Below, one piece after another: positions 8,952-17,978 of a DNA stretch of 64,000 nucleotides (positions are counted from its first letter, which is position 1; each line of letters begins with the position of its first letter). Below the pieces are notes generated by a model. The model was given only the letters and a program-made list of their open reading frames with translations. It ran no database searches and was not told the origin of the DNA. This stretch comes from Acinetobacter tianfuensis. GTDB taxonomy: Bacteria > Pseudomonadota > Gammaproteobacteria > Pseudomonadales > Moraxellaceae. The position numbers and the translations under genes were made by a program. The stretch is taken from assembly GCF_003611465.1 (NCBI RefSeq), contig NZ_RAXV01000009.1:28479-92478 (forward strand), in the 5' to 3' direction.

Positions 8952-10418
8952 ATGCGTATTTTTGAGCGGATTCACCGAAAGCTGAATTGGTCGCGCCGTC
9001 GATATATTGGCATGGTTGTTGGGATGCTGGCACTGGGCTATCTGTCATCTGCGGTCTACCATGTGTATAAACCCTTGCCGGAAGGCCTGAATTATACGGG
9101 CAAGCTGCGCCATGCGCAGGTACAGTTTTTGGCAGATCAGACTTATGTCGATGCTGCAGGCAAGCAGCAGATTGATCAGCAAATTTTCAAACAAATGCTC
9201 AGTTTGATTGAGCAGGCAAAGACGACAATCGTGCTGGATATGTTTCTGTTTAATGCAGAAAGGGGCAACTCAAAAACAGCGCATTTAGCGCTGACGCAGC
9301 AGTTGACAGATGCATTAATCAATAAGCAGAGCACGACACCCAATTTAGAAATCAAATTTATTACAGATCCGATCAATTCGGTCTATGGAGGTTTGCAGCC
9401 CGCTCAGTACCGCAGCCTGCGTCAGGCGGGGATTGATGTGATTGAAACAGACTTGAATTCACTGCGCGCTTCAAATCCAGCATGGTCGGGGCTGTGGTAT
9501 CTCTGCTGTCAGGGTTTGGGCAATAATGCTGAAAAGGGCTGGCTGCCGAATCCTTTTGGCAGTGACAAAATTACACTCCGCAGTTATTTCAATTTACTGA
9601 ATTTTAAGGCCAATCATCGTAAAACACTGGTTGTAGACACCGATGAAGGCTGGAAAGCTTTAGTGACTTCAATGAATCCGCATGACGGCAGTTCGCATCA
9701 TTCAAATGTTGCTCTGACCGTGCAGGGAAAAACGGCACTTGATATCCTGCAGACGGAACAGACGGTTGGCATGCTGTCTAAGGCAAATATGCCAGCTGTT
9801 ATTGCAGGTGAATTTGAAGATGCTAAAAACTTGCCGCAGGTTCAGGTACTGACGGAAGGCGCAATATATCAGGCTGTTTTAGATTCGATTCAAAGCAGTC
9901 AGAAAGCCGGTATAGAGATTGACCTTGCCATGTTCTATTTATCTGAGCGCAAAATTATTCAGGAACTGATTGCAGCGCATGAACGCGGTGTTAAAGTCCG
10001 TGTGCTGCTCGACCCGAACAAGGATGCATTTGGCCGGACTAAAAATGGTATTCCGAACCGTCCAGTCGCGGCTGAACTGCATAAGGCTGGCATAGAGGTG
10101 CGCTGGTGCAATACGCAGGGTGAGCAATGTCACAGTAAGATGCTGATCAAACGCAGCATGTACAATACTGAGATCATTCTAGGTTCTGCAAATTTTACAG
10201 CCCGTAACTTAAAAAATTATAATTTAGAAACCAATTTACGTGTGATTGGCGGGCGTGATGCACAAGTATTTAAGGATGCAGAGCAGAACTTTAATACTGC
10301 TTGGTCTAACTTGAATGGCCGTCAAATCAGCGTGGATTACAGCAAATATGCAGATGAGTCTAAACTGAAATATGCGCTGTACCGTTTTATGGAATGGTCG
10401 GGTTTGTCGACGTTTTGA
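8952..10418 (+). CDS. Phospholipase D / cardiolipin synthase-like protein
   Basis: PLD-superfamily phosphodiesterase of 488 residues, anchored by one N-terminal helix (YIGMVVGMLALGYLSSAVYHVY), with the enzyme domain expected in the periplasm. Two HxK motifs are present: NHRKTLVVD at His222, which is a full HxKxxxxD, and CHSKMLIK at His394, where the final Asp is replaced, followed by GSANFTARN. Two such motifs build one active site in this family. Substrate could be a phospholipid headgroup; cardiolipin synthase and phospholipase D cannot be told apart here. The ATG comes directly after the terminator hairpin, with no separate Shine-Dalgarno, so its translation may be weak or structure-controlled. 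Confidence 0.8.
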   Translation: MRIFERIHRKLNWSRRRYIGMVVGMLALGYLSSAVYHVYKPLPEGLNYTGKLRHAQVQFLADQTYVDAAGKQQIDQQIFKQMLSLIEQAKTTIVLDMFLFNAERGNSKTAHLALTQQLTDALINKQSTTPNLEIKFITDPINSVYGGLQPAQYRSLRQAGIDVIETDLNSLRASNPAWSGLWYLCCQGLGNNAEKGWLPNPFGSDKITLRSYFNLLNFKANHRKTLVVDTDEGWKALVTSMNPHDGSSHHSNVALTVQGKTALDILQTEQTVGMLSKANMPAVIAGEFEDAKNLPQVQVLTEGAIYQAVLDSIQSSQKAGIEIDLAMFYLSERKIIQELIAAHERGVKVRVLLDPNKDAFGRTKNGIPNRPVAAELHKAGIEVRWCNTQGEQCHSKMLIKRSMYNTEIILGSANFTARNLKNYNLETNLRVIGGRDAQVFKDAEQNFNTAWSNLNGRQISVDYSKYADESKLKYALYRFMEWSGLSTF

Positions 10419-10424
10419 TTTTTG

Positions 10425-10494
10425 AATCCCTCCTAACCTCCCTTTGAAAAAGGGAGGAAGTCCCTCTTTTTAAAAAGAGGGATTTAGGGAGATT
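10425..10494. repeat. Acinetobacter-type palindromic intergenic repeat, copy 1
   Basis: Two neighbouring hairpins (CTCCCTTT...AAGGGAGG and TCCCTCTTTTT...AAAGAGGGA), bounded by AATCCCTCC and AGGGAGATT, which also pair. Related elements lie at 11689-11725 and 41822-41896. Located between convergent genes. Confidence 0.7.
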
Positions 10495-10501
10495 AATTTT
10501 T

Positions 10502-10957
10502 CTATTTAGACTCAGGATTTGGCGGTACTAAAGTATCCAAATCTTTATCCGTCATTTGATCCAATTCATGCAAATCGGTTTTAATTTTCCATTTTTCAGC
10601 ATCTTCTACAGGCTGAGGCAGGCGTGCTTCCAGCCAGTCACAAACTGCATCTGGCGGAAAGTCAGCATGATTGCACTGAATCACCCATGCTAAAAACTGT
10701 TTTGCTTCACCATTCATATAAGGCGGCGGAGAGACAGGTAAAAACTGGGTCGGCAAACGTTCATTTTTAGAAATATAGTTCAGCACATGGCCCAGCTCCT
10801 GCACGGTTTGCCATGCCAGCGGGTGATCAAGATTAATTTGAAATTTAAACCACCATGCTGTTTTGCCATCGGTGCCATAAGAATCAATAAAATTTTCTTG
10901 AACACTCGGAACTTTACAGAAGAATTGATGAAGTCGGTCAAAACTTAAATCAGCCAC
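10502..10957 (-). CDS. Conserved hypothetical protein, cytoplasmic
   Basis: A 151-residue soluble protein without signal peptide or membrane segment. It is rich in Trp (WWFKF, WLEARL) and acidic toward the C-terminus (DLHELDQMTDKDLDTLVPP). Codon use resembles its neighbours, and the gene has its own intergenic space on both sides, which supports it being real. I do not recognise a domain, and no function is proposed. It stands alone between the convergent PLD gene and a divergent secreted protein gene, with a palindromic repeat right after its stop. Confidence 0.7.
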   Translation of the reverse strand: MADLSFDRLHQFFCKVPSVQENFIDSYGTDGKTAWWFKFQINLDHPLAWQTVQELGHVLNYISKNERLPTQFLPVSPPPYMNGEAKQFLAWVIQCNHADFPPDAVCDWLEARLPQPVEDAEKWKIKTDLHELDQMTDKDLDTLVPPNPESK

Positions 10958-11139
10958 AACGTCAAACTCAATGAACTAAAAATCGAATAATAACATAATC
11001 CTGTTTTAAATTTTGTTTGGCAGGCGTGGCCGCTATGTTTGACCGGGCTGATAAAAGTTTGCAGCATGACAGCACTTGTACATTTTTTCTCCTAAAATGC
11101 GCTTTATAATAAGGCTATAGATCTGAAAAGGGGGCTGAT

Positions 11140-11628
11140 ATGAAAGCAATTGTGTTTACAGCAGTATTGATGCTTGCAGGAGTATCTGTTCCTGTTTTTG
11201 CTGAGAGCGGCAGTGCAAATTACCGCGGTGCAGATACGTCTAGGCATCATCGTCCACTGCCTCCGAATGGCAGTTATCAGCCGTACCGTCAGCCAGTATT
11301 TTCCAATCCTTCACTGCAGCATTTAGATCCAGCGCCTTCACGGCCGCCGGTAAGACCGTATCCGCCAGTGCATTCGCACCCGCCGCATCCGCCTGTACGG
11401 CCATATCCGCCGCAAAATGGCGTCCATATTTATTATAGGGCGCCAAGTACGGTGACTTACAGTTCCAACAGCTATGGCTGGGTCAACGGTGAACCGTCAA
11501 ACAGCAGTATTTCCAGTTCAACCCATGTTGTGATCAGCGACTGGCGGCGTTTAGGATTGCCAGATCCGCCAGAGGGCATGTATTGGATTTTTGAAAACGG
11601 CCGTTATGTCTTGGTGCCGAACCGATAA
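11140..11628 (+). CDS. Secreted proline-rich protein with RcnB-like C-terminus
   Basis: A 162-residue exported protein. A signal peptide of about 21 residues ends at VPVFA. A long Pro/His-rich linker follows (HRPLPPN, RPPVRPYPP, VHSHPPHPP). The C-terminus DWRRLGLPDPPEGMYWIFENGRYVLV matches the pattern of the RcnB family (LPxPPxGxxWv...dyvLv), a periplasmic fold linked in E. coli to nickel/cobalt homeostasis. The His-rich linker could bind metal, but that is inference. ATG at 11140 has AAGGGGG about 8 bases upstream. No operon partner is seen. Confidence 0.7.
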   Translation: MKAIVFTAVLMLAGVSVPVFAESGSANYRGADTSRHHRPLPPNGSYQPYRQPVFSNPSLQHLDPAPSRPPVRPYPPVHSHPPHPPVRPYPPQNGVHIYYRAPSTVTYSSNSYGWVNGEPSNSSISSSTHVVISDWRRLGLPDPPEGMYWIFENGRYVLVPNR

Positions 11629-11688
11629 TTCTATGTTGCTTTATTTATGTTGAAATGACTGGTTATAGTGATAGGAACATTTGTCATT

Positions 11689-11725
11689 AAATCTCCCCCC
11701 AAACCCCTCTTTATGAAAGAGGGGC
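11689..11725. repeat. Palindromic intergenic repeat, copy 2 (short)
   Basis: AAATCTCCCCCC leads into a CCCCTCTTT/AAAGAGGGG hairpin. It resembles one half of the elements at 10425 and 41822 and sits between convergent genes, after the psiE stop. Confidence 0.6.
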
Positions 11726-11734
11726 GCTAAAAGA

Positions 11735-12232
11735 TTAAGCAAGCTCATCATCTTGCGGACGAGGGGTTTTACCTTCTGGCAGCGGTTTTTCTGAGTGTTT
11801 ATCGCGAATGACTGACGGAAAGGTCCAAGACGCATAGCGCACTACCAAAATAGCAAAGGCAAGAATTAAAATAGAGCCTGTAATAATGACCAAATCCATG
11901 CTGGCTTTGTGTGTGTGCTGAATATCTGCAATCAGTAAGCGGGTCAGTGCTGTAATTGCGATATAAATTAAAAAGCGGACAGGCATGTGATTGGTTTTAA
12001 AATAAATGCCGACCATTGCTCCCAGTTCTAAGTAAATAAATAGCAAAAGAATATCGTCGATGGTGGCAAATTTTTTCACCGTCAATATTTCATAGACGGT
12101 ATGTCCTGCAGACCACATGACCATACAGCCGATCACGAAAAGGGCGATGTAGTGAAAAGCTTCAACTGCAAAATTGCCTAATTGATCGAGGAGGGCTTCA
12201 AGTTTTTCTACCTTAGGGTTGCGCTCAGACAT
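11735..12232 (-). CDS. psiE: PsiE-family phosphate-starvation-inducible membrane protein
   Basis: A 165-residue inner-membrane protein of the PsiE family, named for phosphate-starvation induction in E. coli; the molecular role is unknown. Four hydrophobic helices can be read: FHYIALFVIGCMVMWSAG, DILLLFIYLELGAMVGIYF, MPVRFLIYIAITALTRLLI and MDLVIITGSILILAFAILVV. The conserved ELGAMVGIYFKTNHMPVRFLIYIAITALTR stretch defines the family and spans helices two and three. The cytosolic tail is charged and Pro-rich. GGAGG just before the ATG is a strong ribosome site. I see no clear Pho box in the 150-base upstream gap. Confidence 0.85.
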   Translation of the reverse strand: MSERNPKVEKLEALLDQLGNFAVEAFHYIALFVIGCMVMWSAGHTVYEILTVKKFATIDDILLLFIYLELGAMVGIYFKTNHMPVRFLIYIAITALTRLLIADIQHTHKASMDLVIITGSILILAFAILVVRYASWTFPSVIRDKHSEKPLPEGKTPRPQDDELA

Positions 12233-12383
12233 GGGAGGCCTCCTTTTTTAGATTGCGATATATTTCATTAAATAACAAGCAAGTTTCATGCACATGAATG
12301 GGAAAAATTACATTTATTTCGATATAAAAATTCAGGCTTCTGGTGCTAAGGTAGTTTTGCCTAAAGTTACTTGAGCATAAAAA

Positions 12384-13016
12384 ATGTATTTGCCGACGCA
12401 TTTTCAGCAGGAAGATTTAATTGAGCTATTTGACTGTATTGAAGCAAATCCTTTCGCCAGTGTGATGGTTGTATGTGAAGGGGAAATTGAAGCTAATCAT
12501 ATTCCTTTGGAATTAGATCGCTCAGTTGGTGAAAAGGGAATGCTTCGAGGGCATATTGCCAAAGCGAATCCGTTGTTTAATTTATTAGAAAGAGAACAAT
12601 CTGCGTATGTGATTTTTCATGCAGATCAAGCCTATATTTCTCCAAACTGGTATGCAGGAAAGCAAGAGCATCATCGTACAGTACCAACGTGGAATTACCG
12701 CGTGGTGCATGTTAAAGGCATGATGCGTAAAGTGGATGATGAAAAGTATTTGCGTGGAATTTTGGCGCGGCTCACACGTACTCATGAAGCGACTCAAGCT
12801 GTGCCATGGAAAATGGGCGATGCACCGAATGATTTTATTGCTGAACAGTTAGAGAAAATTGTGGCGATTGAAATTGAAATAGATTCAATCATGGGGAAGT
12901 TTAAAGTCAGTCAAAACCGCAGTGCTGCAGATGCTGAAAGAGTAGCAAATGCTTTGGAAAATTCGAATGCTGAAATGGCGGCGTCGGTGCGAAATTATCA
13001 TGCAGAGAAGAAATAA
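12384..13016 (+). CDS. PaiB-family FMN-binding regulator
   Basis: A 210-residue protein of the PaiB / FMN-binding negative regulator family, named after a Bacillus subtilis protein affecting sporulation and protease genes. Family features: MYLPTHF at the N-terminus, NHIPLELD, GHIAKANPLF, the flavin-fold core VIFHADQAYISPNWYAGKQEHHRTVPTWNYRVVHVKG, and a C-terminal KFKVSQNRS. It is a split-barrel flavin-binding fold and lacks an obvious helix-turn-helix, so a direct DNA-binding role is unproven. It stands alone, with a bidirectional terminator after the stop. Confidence 0.85.
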   Translation: MYLPTHFQQEDLIELFDCIEANPFASVMVVCEGEIEANHIPLELDRSVGEKGMLRGHIAKANPLFNLLEREQSAYVIFHADQAYISPNWYAGKQEHHRTVPTWNYRVVHVKGMMRKVDDEKYLRGILARLTRTHEATQAVPWKMGDAPNDFIAEQLEKIVAIEIEIDSIMGKFKVSQNRSAADAERVANALENSNAEMAASVRNYHAEKK

Positions 13017-13045
13017 AAAAAGCCCGAATATTCGGGCTTTTTTTA
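13015..13045. terminator. Bidirectional intrinsic terminator
   Basis: AAAAAAAGCCCGAA / TTCGGGCTTTTTTT with a very short loop, shared by the convergent paiB-like and acyl-CoA dehydrogenase genes. Confidence 0.9.
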
Positions 13046-13063
13046 TTTTAAGTCGCTTTCGAC

Positions 13064-14845
13064 TTAAGCTTGATTGGTAAAGTAATCTTCAGAGAAGTTC
13101 ATGATGATTTCAGAACCTGCTTTTACTTTTTGAATGCGGACAGCCAGTTCAGGCAAAACGCGTTGAACGAAATACAGCGCCAGTGACAGTTTGTTTTGGT
13201 AGAACTCGCCGTCTTTGTCTTTGGCTGCATTGGCAATGCGGGCAAACATATAAGAGAAGCTTAATAGGCCGACCGCATGCAGATAATCAACCGCTGCAGA
13301 ATTCGAGAACTCTACATTTTCGCCTGCTGCTTCAAGTACATATTGCGTTACAGACTCAACTTCTGCTGCCGCATCTAGAGTTGCATCTTTAATGAAGTTC
13401 AGGTCAGCGCTTAGGTCATTTGTGAAATCACGGATTTCTTGGATGTATTCAGCAATGAATGCGCCGCCGCATTTAATGGTTTTACGGCCAATTAAATCTT
13501 GAGACTGAACGCCATTGGTGCCTTCGTAAATTTGGGCAATACGTAAGTCGCGGATGCATTGCTCCATACCCCATTCACGGATAAAGCCGTGACCGCCAAA
13601 TACCATTTGGGCATCAAGTGTTGCTTGGAAGGCTGTATCTGTTAGGTATGCCTTAGCAATTGGTGTTAAAAGCGCAACACGGTCATTGGCTGTTTTCACA
13701 GCTTCTGCATCGGTTGAGAATTTAGTGATGTCGAGCTGCTGGCCAACATAGACTGCAAATGCACGAGAGGCTTCATTATTTGCACGGGCATTTAACAGCA
13801 TGCGGCGCACATCACCGTGAACTAAAATGCTGTCCGCAGGTTTAGCAGGGGATTGAACGCCAGAAGCGCTGCGGCCTTGTAAACGGTCTGTCGCATACTG
13901 CGCAGCATTTTGGTAAGCAAACTCAGAAGCGCCAAGGCCTTGAATACCCATCGACAGACGTTCGTAGTTCATCATCACGAACATGGCTGCTAGGCCTTCG
14001 TTTTCTTTACCAACGAGGTAACCTTTTGCACCGTCAAAGTTCATGACGCATGTTGCAGATGCTTTAATACCCATCTTGTGTTCAATAGAACCTGGGCCTG
14101 CCGCATTGCGCTCACCTAAAGAGCCGTCCGCATTGACAATGAACTTCGGTACGATAAACAGTGAAATACCGCGTGAACCAGCAGGCGCATCTGGTGTTTT
14201 TGCTAAAACTAAGTGAATGATGTTTTCAGAAAGATCATGGTCACCGCCGGTAATGAAAATTTTCGTACCAGTGATGTTGTAGGTACCGTCTTCATTGCGC
14301 TCAGCTTTAGTTTTAATAATGCCTAAGTCTGTACCTGCATGAGGTTCAGTTAGACACATGGTGCCTGACCATTCGCCTGTGTACATTTTTGGCAAATACG
14401 TTTCTTTTTGCTCTTGAGAAGCGTAGCTGTTCAACGCCATGCCTGCGCCTACAGAAAGCAGCGGGTAGAGCATGAAAGATGGGTTTGTAGAAAACAGCAT
14501 TTCATCTGCAAGTACAGTCAGCATTTTCGGCATGCCTTGGCCGCCCCATTCTTCATCCGCCGCTAAGCCAATCCAGCCGCCTTCAGCATATTGTTTGAAT
14601 GCATCTTTGAAGCCCGCAGGTGTTGTTACGCTGCCATTGCTATATGTTGCGCCTTCTTCATCACCTGTACGGTTAAGCGGATGTGTTACGTTTTGTGCAA
14701 ACTTTGCCATTTCTTCAAGAATCGCTTCAGCAGTTGCTGCATCAACGTGGGCAAGATTTTCATTGTTTTGCCAGAATTGTTCTGCTTTAAAAACATCATT
14801 TAAGATGAATTTCATATCTGCGAGAGGCGCATTGTAAATTGGCAT
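13064..14845 (-). CDS. Acyl-CoA dehydrogenase, DmdC/large FadE-like (copy A)
   Basis: FAD-dependent acyl-CoA dehydrogenase of 593 residues, in the large subfamily carrying an extra C-terminal domain; relatives are annotated as acyl-CoA or 3-methylmercaptopropionyl-CoA dehydrogenases. Visible parts: an N-terminal helical domain with GGWIGLAADEEWGGQGMP, the FAD/substrate middle domain with MCLTEPHAGTDLGIIKTKA and GTKIFITGGDH, and the C-terminal helical domain with MVFGGHGFIREWGMEQCIRDLRIAQIYEGTNGVQ, where the catalytic Glu (YEGT) lies. Likely role is the first step of beta-oxidation of an acyl-CoA of unknown chain. Its neighbour is a paralogue with a 193-base gap, so they may be co-expressed. 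Confidence 0.9.
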   Translation of the reverse strand: MPIYNAPLADMKFILNDVFKAEQFWQNNENLAHVDAATAEAILEEMAKFAQNVTHPLNRTGDEEGATYSNGSVTTPAGFKDAFKQYAEGGWIGLAADEEWGGQGMPKMLTVLADEMLFSTNPSFMLYPLLSVGAGMALNSYASQEQKETYLPKMYTGEWSGTMCLTEPHAGTDLGIIKTKAERNEDGTYNITGTKIFITGGDHDLSENIIHLVLAKTPDAPAGSRGISLFIVPKFIVNADGSLGERNAAGPGSIEHKMGIKASATCVMNFDGAKGYLVGKENEGLAAMFVMMNYERLSMGIQGLGASEFAYQNAAQYATDRLQGRSASGVQSPAKPADSILVHGDVRRMLLNARANNEASRAFAVYVGQQLDITKFSTDAEAVKTANDRVALLTPIAKAYLTDTAFQATLDAQMVFGGHGFIREWGMEQCIRDLRIAQIYEGTNGVQSQDLIGRKTIKCGGAFIAEYIQEIRDFTNDLSADLNFIKDATLDAAAEVESVTQYVLEAAGENVEFSNSAAVDYLHAVGLLSFSYMFARIANAAKDKDGEFYQNKLSLALYFVQRVLPELAVRIQKVKAGSEIIMNFSEDYFTNQA

Positions 14846-15038
14846 GTTCGTTCACCTGTTTATTGTTTGAATCTGAGAGCTGAGGGCAACTTTTATTGAC
14901 ACACATTGTGCAGAAGATTGACCAAAGTAAAACTATGGGACTATTTATAAAGAAAAAGGACTGCCAATGCTATGACCGTCCTTTCTCTATTTCTGTACTC
15001 AAGAGTACAATTTTTTGAATATGCTGCAGATATTCAAA

Positions 15039-16841
15039 TTAGAATGCGAAGTGTTCAGCATCTAAAGTCATCAGCGGATCAACACCGCCTGCAATTACGT
15101 CTACATGTGAACGGACACGCGGCAGAATTTTCTTGAAGTAGAAACGCGCAGTCGTTACTTTCGCATTGTAGAAGTCTACTTCTGTTGTGCCTGAAGCAAG
15201 CGCTTCTTGAGCGACAAGCGCCATACGAGCCCATAGGTATGCAAGTGTTACATAGCCAGAGAAGTATAGGTAGTCAACCGCAGCTGCGCCTACTTCATCT
15301 GGGTTTTGCATCGCTTTCATGCCGATTTGCATTGTCAAATCGCCCCATTCTTTGTTCAGCGCTGCTAGAGGCGCAATAAACTCAGCCATAGCGGTATTGT
15401 CTTTATTCGCTTCGGCAAATTTGTGAATGATTTTGGTGAAGTCTTTCAACATTGCGCCTTGCGTACCCAACACTTTACGGCCTAGCAAGTCGATAGACTG
15501 AATTTCAGTTGTACCTTCATATAAGCAAGAGATACGTGTATCACGTACAATTTGCTCCATACCGTGCTCTGAAATAAAGCCGTGGCCGCCAAATACTTGA
15601 ACGCCGTGTTTTGCAGATTCTGAACCCGTTTCAGTTAAGAATGCTTTTGCAATTGGTGTAAGCAAAGACAGGATGTTGTCAGAGAATTTACGTTCTTCTT
15701 CAGTTGCGCCTTTTTCAACAACGTCAGCGTGCTGAGCCAGTAAGTAAACCAATGCGCGGCCGCCTTCTGCATATGCTTTTTGCGTTAGCAGCATGTTGCG
15801 TACAGCAGGATGCACAATAATTGGATCAGCATCTTTTTCTGGCGCTTTAGGGCCAGTTAAAGAGCGCATTGCCAGACGGTCTTTTGCATATGCAAGCGCG
15901 CCTTGGAATGAACCTTCAGAAGCAGACAAACCTTGTACAGCAGTACCGATACGCGCTGTGTTCATGAATGTAAACATGCAGTTTAGGCCGCGGTTTTCAG
16001 GGCCGATCAGGAAGCCTTTTGCGTTGTCAAAGTTGATGACGCAAGTTGCGTTGCCATGGATACCCATTTTGTGTTCGATTGAACCGCAGCGTACAGCATT
16101 GCGTTCGCCTGCAGTGCCGTCAGCATTGAGGTTGAACTTAGGAACAATGAATAACGAAATGCCTTTGGTGCCTTTAGGCGCGCCAGGAAGACGTGCAAGA
16201 ACGATATGAATAATATTCTCTGCCATGTCATGTTCGCCGGCAGAGATAAAGATTTTCTCGCCAGAGATTGCATAGCTGCCGTCAGCTTGAGGTTCAGCTT
16301 TAGAACGGATAATACCGAGGTCAGAACCTGCATGAGACTCTGTTAAGCACATTGTGCCTGTCCATTCGCCTGAAACAAGTTTTGGCAGGTAAGCGTCTTT
16401 TTGTTCTTGAGAACCGTGGTGCTCTAAAGTACGCACTGCGCCATGAGAAAGGCCAGGGTACATGCCCCATGACCAGTTTGCAGTACCGACCATTTCAGAA
16501 ATTGTGATGCCTAAAGAGTTAGGCAAGCCTTGACCGCCGAACTCTTCATCTGCAGAAAGAGAAGGGAAGCCTAGTTCGATATATTTTTGATACGCTTCTT
16601 TAAAACCAGTAGGCGTTGTGACAACACCGTCGTTCCAAGTACAGCCTTCACGGTCGCCAACTTGGTTTAAAGGAGAAAGTTCATTTTCACAAAAATCAGC
16701 AGCAGCTTCCAGGTACTGATCGACCAATTCACGGCTTACGGTTTCAGAGAATGCAGGCAAGCTTGCATAGTGACCTTCTGCGTTTAAAAGTTCATGCAGA
16801 ACGAATTGCATATCACGTAAGGGCGCTTTGTATTGTGGCAT
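15039..16841 (-). CDS. Acyl-CoA dehydrogenase, DmdC/large FadE-like (copy B)
   Basis: Paralogue of the downstream gene with the same architecture: ELGFPSLSADEEFGGQGLP, MCLTESHAGSDLGIIRSKA, GEKIFISAGEHDMAENIIHIVLARLPG, and QVFGGHGFISEHGMEQIVRDTRISCLYEGTTEIQ, with the catalytic Glu in YEGT. 600 residues when started at MPQYKAPL; that ATG (16839-16841) has GAGGAAAA about 7 bases upstream, while a 9-codon N-terminal extension lacks a ribosome site. It is the promoter-proximal gene of the pair. Many Acinetobacter and Pseudomonas genomes carry this duo. Substrate range cannot be read from sequence. Confidence 0.9.
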   Translation of the reverse strand: MPQYKAPLRDMQFVLHELLNAEGHYASLPAFSETVSRELVDQYLEAAADFCENELSPLNQVGDREGCTWNDGVVTTPTGFKEAYQKYIELGFPSLSADEEFGGQGLPNSLGITISEMVGTANWSWGMYPGLSHGAVRTLEHHGSQEQKDAYLPKLVSGEWTGTMCLTESHAGSDLGIIRSKAEPQADGSYAISGEKIFISAGEHDMAENIIHIVLARLPGAPKGTKGISLFIVPKFNLNADGTAGERNAVRCGSIEHKMGIHGNATCVINFDNAKGFLIGPENRGLNCMFTFMNTARIGTAVQGLSASEGSFQGALAYAKDRLAMRSLTGPKAPEKDADPIIVHPAVRNMLLTQKAYAEGGRALVYLLAQHADVVEKGATEEERKFSDNILSLLTPIAKAFLTETGSESAKHGVQVFGGHGFISEHGMEQIVRDTRISCLYEGTTEIQSIDLLGRKVLGTQGAMLKDFTKIIHKFAEANKDNTAMAEFIAPLAALNKEWGDLTMQIGMKAMQNPDEVGAAAVDYLYFSGYVTLAYLWARMALVAQEALASGTTEVDFYNAKVTTARFYFKKILPRVRSHVDVIAGGVDPLMTLDAEHFAF

Positions 16842-17220
16842 ATCGTTTTTCCTCAATACTGGTTTCAACCAGCGTTATAATCCAGATAACATTGTTAATC
16901 GCATCGTCATTGATACGTTTTTGAATGGCTTAATCGTGCAACATCTTATTCTAAGGTACAAGCATTTCGAGGTGATTTCTTGGTGACTGTAAAGTCAAAA
17001 ATTTTTTTCTTGAAATAGCTAAGTACATAGAGTGTAAACAGTTTTGGCGCTTTTCACATGACACATATGGTCAAAAACGTAAAAACTTATGTCGGTGTTT
17101 TGAAACGATTGCAAGGCAGTTCAATATGTTAGCTGAAAATGCATCTGCAGAGCAGGTTTAGAGTACAAATGTGCAGGCAGCAAAAAAGCGCTCATAGAGC
17201 GCTTTAGGAGCAGGTGCGGC
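16842..17220. other. Intergenic region upstream of the acyl-CoA dehydrogenase pair
   Basis: About 380 bases. It should contain the promoter of the two dehydrogenase genes (minus strand) and holds the terminator of the LTxxQ lipoprotein gene at 17182-17205. No other gene or strong repeat was seen. Confidence 0.5.
17182..17205 (-). terminator. Intrinsic terminator of the LTxxQ lipoprotein gene
   Basis: AAAGCGCTC and GAGCGCTTT with a 3-base loop, preceded on the plus strand by an A-run, giving a stem plus T-run on the minus strand right after the lipoprotein stop. Confidence 0.85.
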
Positions 17221-17844
17221 TTATGCTTTTGCAGGTGCTGCCGGTTTAAAGCGGACTTCGCATTTACCGTCAATGGTGCGTTCGCCAGCTTTAATCTGTA
17301 CAGCTGAGCCGTTGGCTTTGCCTTGGCAGGCTTGAGCAATGGCTTGCTGCTGAGCTTGGCGCTGTGCAAGGCGCTGATCAAACTGTTTGACCATTTCCGC
17401 GCGCTGTGCATCGGTCAGTACTTCGCCGCGCTGCATATGGCCGCGCATTTCGCCTTGCATTGGACGGTGCTCGCCGCGCATTGGTTTATGTTCCGCATGC
17501 GCTTTTTGCATTTCCTGTTTCATGGCTTTGCGGTCAGCTTTAAAGCTCATGGTGCATGTGCCGCTGATTGTCTGCTCACCTGTTTTTAACTGTACTGCTG
17601 TTCCTGCAGCTTTGCCGTCACAGGCTTTTTTTACATCAGCCAAGAATTGGCGCTGTTCAGCACGTTTGGCTTGGAATGCTTCTTGCTGTTCTGGCGTGAG
17701 TTTGCGGGCTTGTTCCGAATGATGTTCTTTCATCATCCGGCTGTGTTTATTGTCTTGAGGCGCATTGGTCGATTGGCAGGCTGTTAAAGCCCCCATGCTG
17801 AGTACGCTTGCACTGATCAATGCCATTTTAGTCATCATTTTCAT
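17221..17844 (-). CDS. Lipoprotein with duplicated LTxxQ (Spy/CpxP-like) module
   Basis: Envelope lipoprotein of about 207 residues. The start at 17844 (MKMMTKMAL) has GGGG 8 bases upstream and yields a lipoprotein signal with lipobox LTAC. The mature part contains two similar modules. Each has an LTxxQ motif (KLTPEQQEAF; VLTDAQRAEM), a basic Gln-rich helix, and a Cys-bounded segment (AC-GKA-GTAVQLKTGEQTISGTC and AC-GKANGSAVQIKAGERTIDGKC). LTxxQ helices are the hallmark of the periplasmic chaperones Spy and CpxP. It is divergent from baeS; in E. coli, spy is a BaeR target. A chaperone role under Bae control is inference, and the Cys modules are not part of classical Spy. Confidence 0.75.
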   Translation of the reverse strand: MKMMTKMALISASVLSMGALTACQSTNAPQDNKHSRMMKEHHSEQARKLTPEQQEAFQAKRAEQRQFLADVKKACDGKAAGTAVQLKTGEQTISGTCTMSFKADRKAMKQEMQKAHAEHKPMRGEHRPMQGEMRGHMQRGEVLTDAQRAEMVKQFDQRLAQRQAQQQAIAQACQGKANGSAVQIKAGERTIDGKCEVRFKPAAPAKA

Positions 17845-17978
17845 TGTGTTTACCCCATAGCAGCTGCATTTCATTATTTAGGATAAGATTAAATAATAAA
17901 GATGAAGAAACAATGGAGAGTTTTTTAAAGCAGTGTTCGCTACAATAATGAAATAGAAGAAAAATTGAGACGCTGCTT

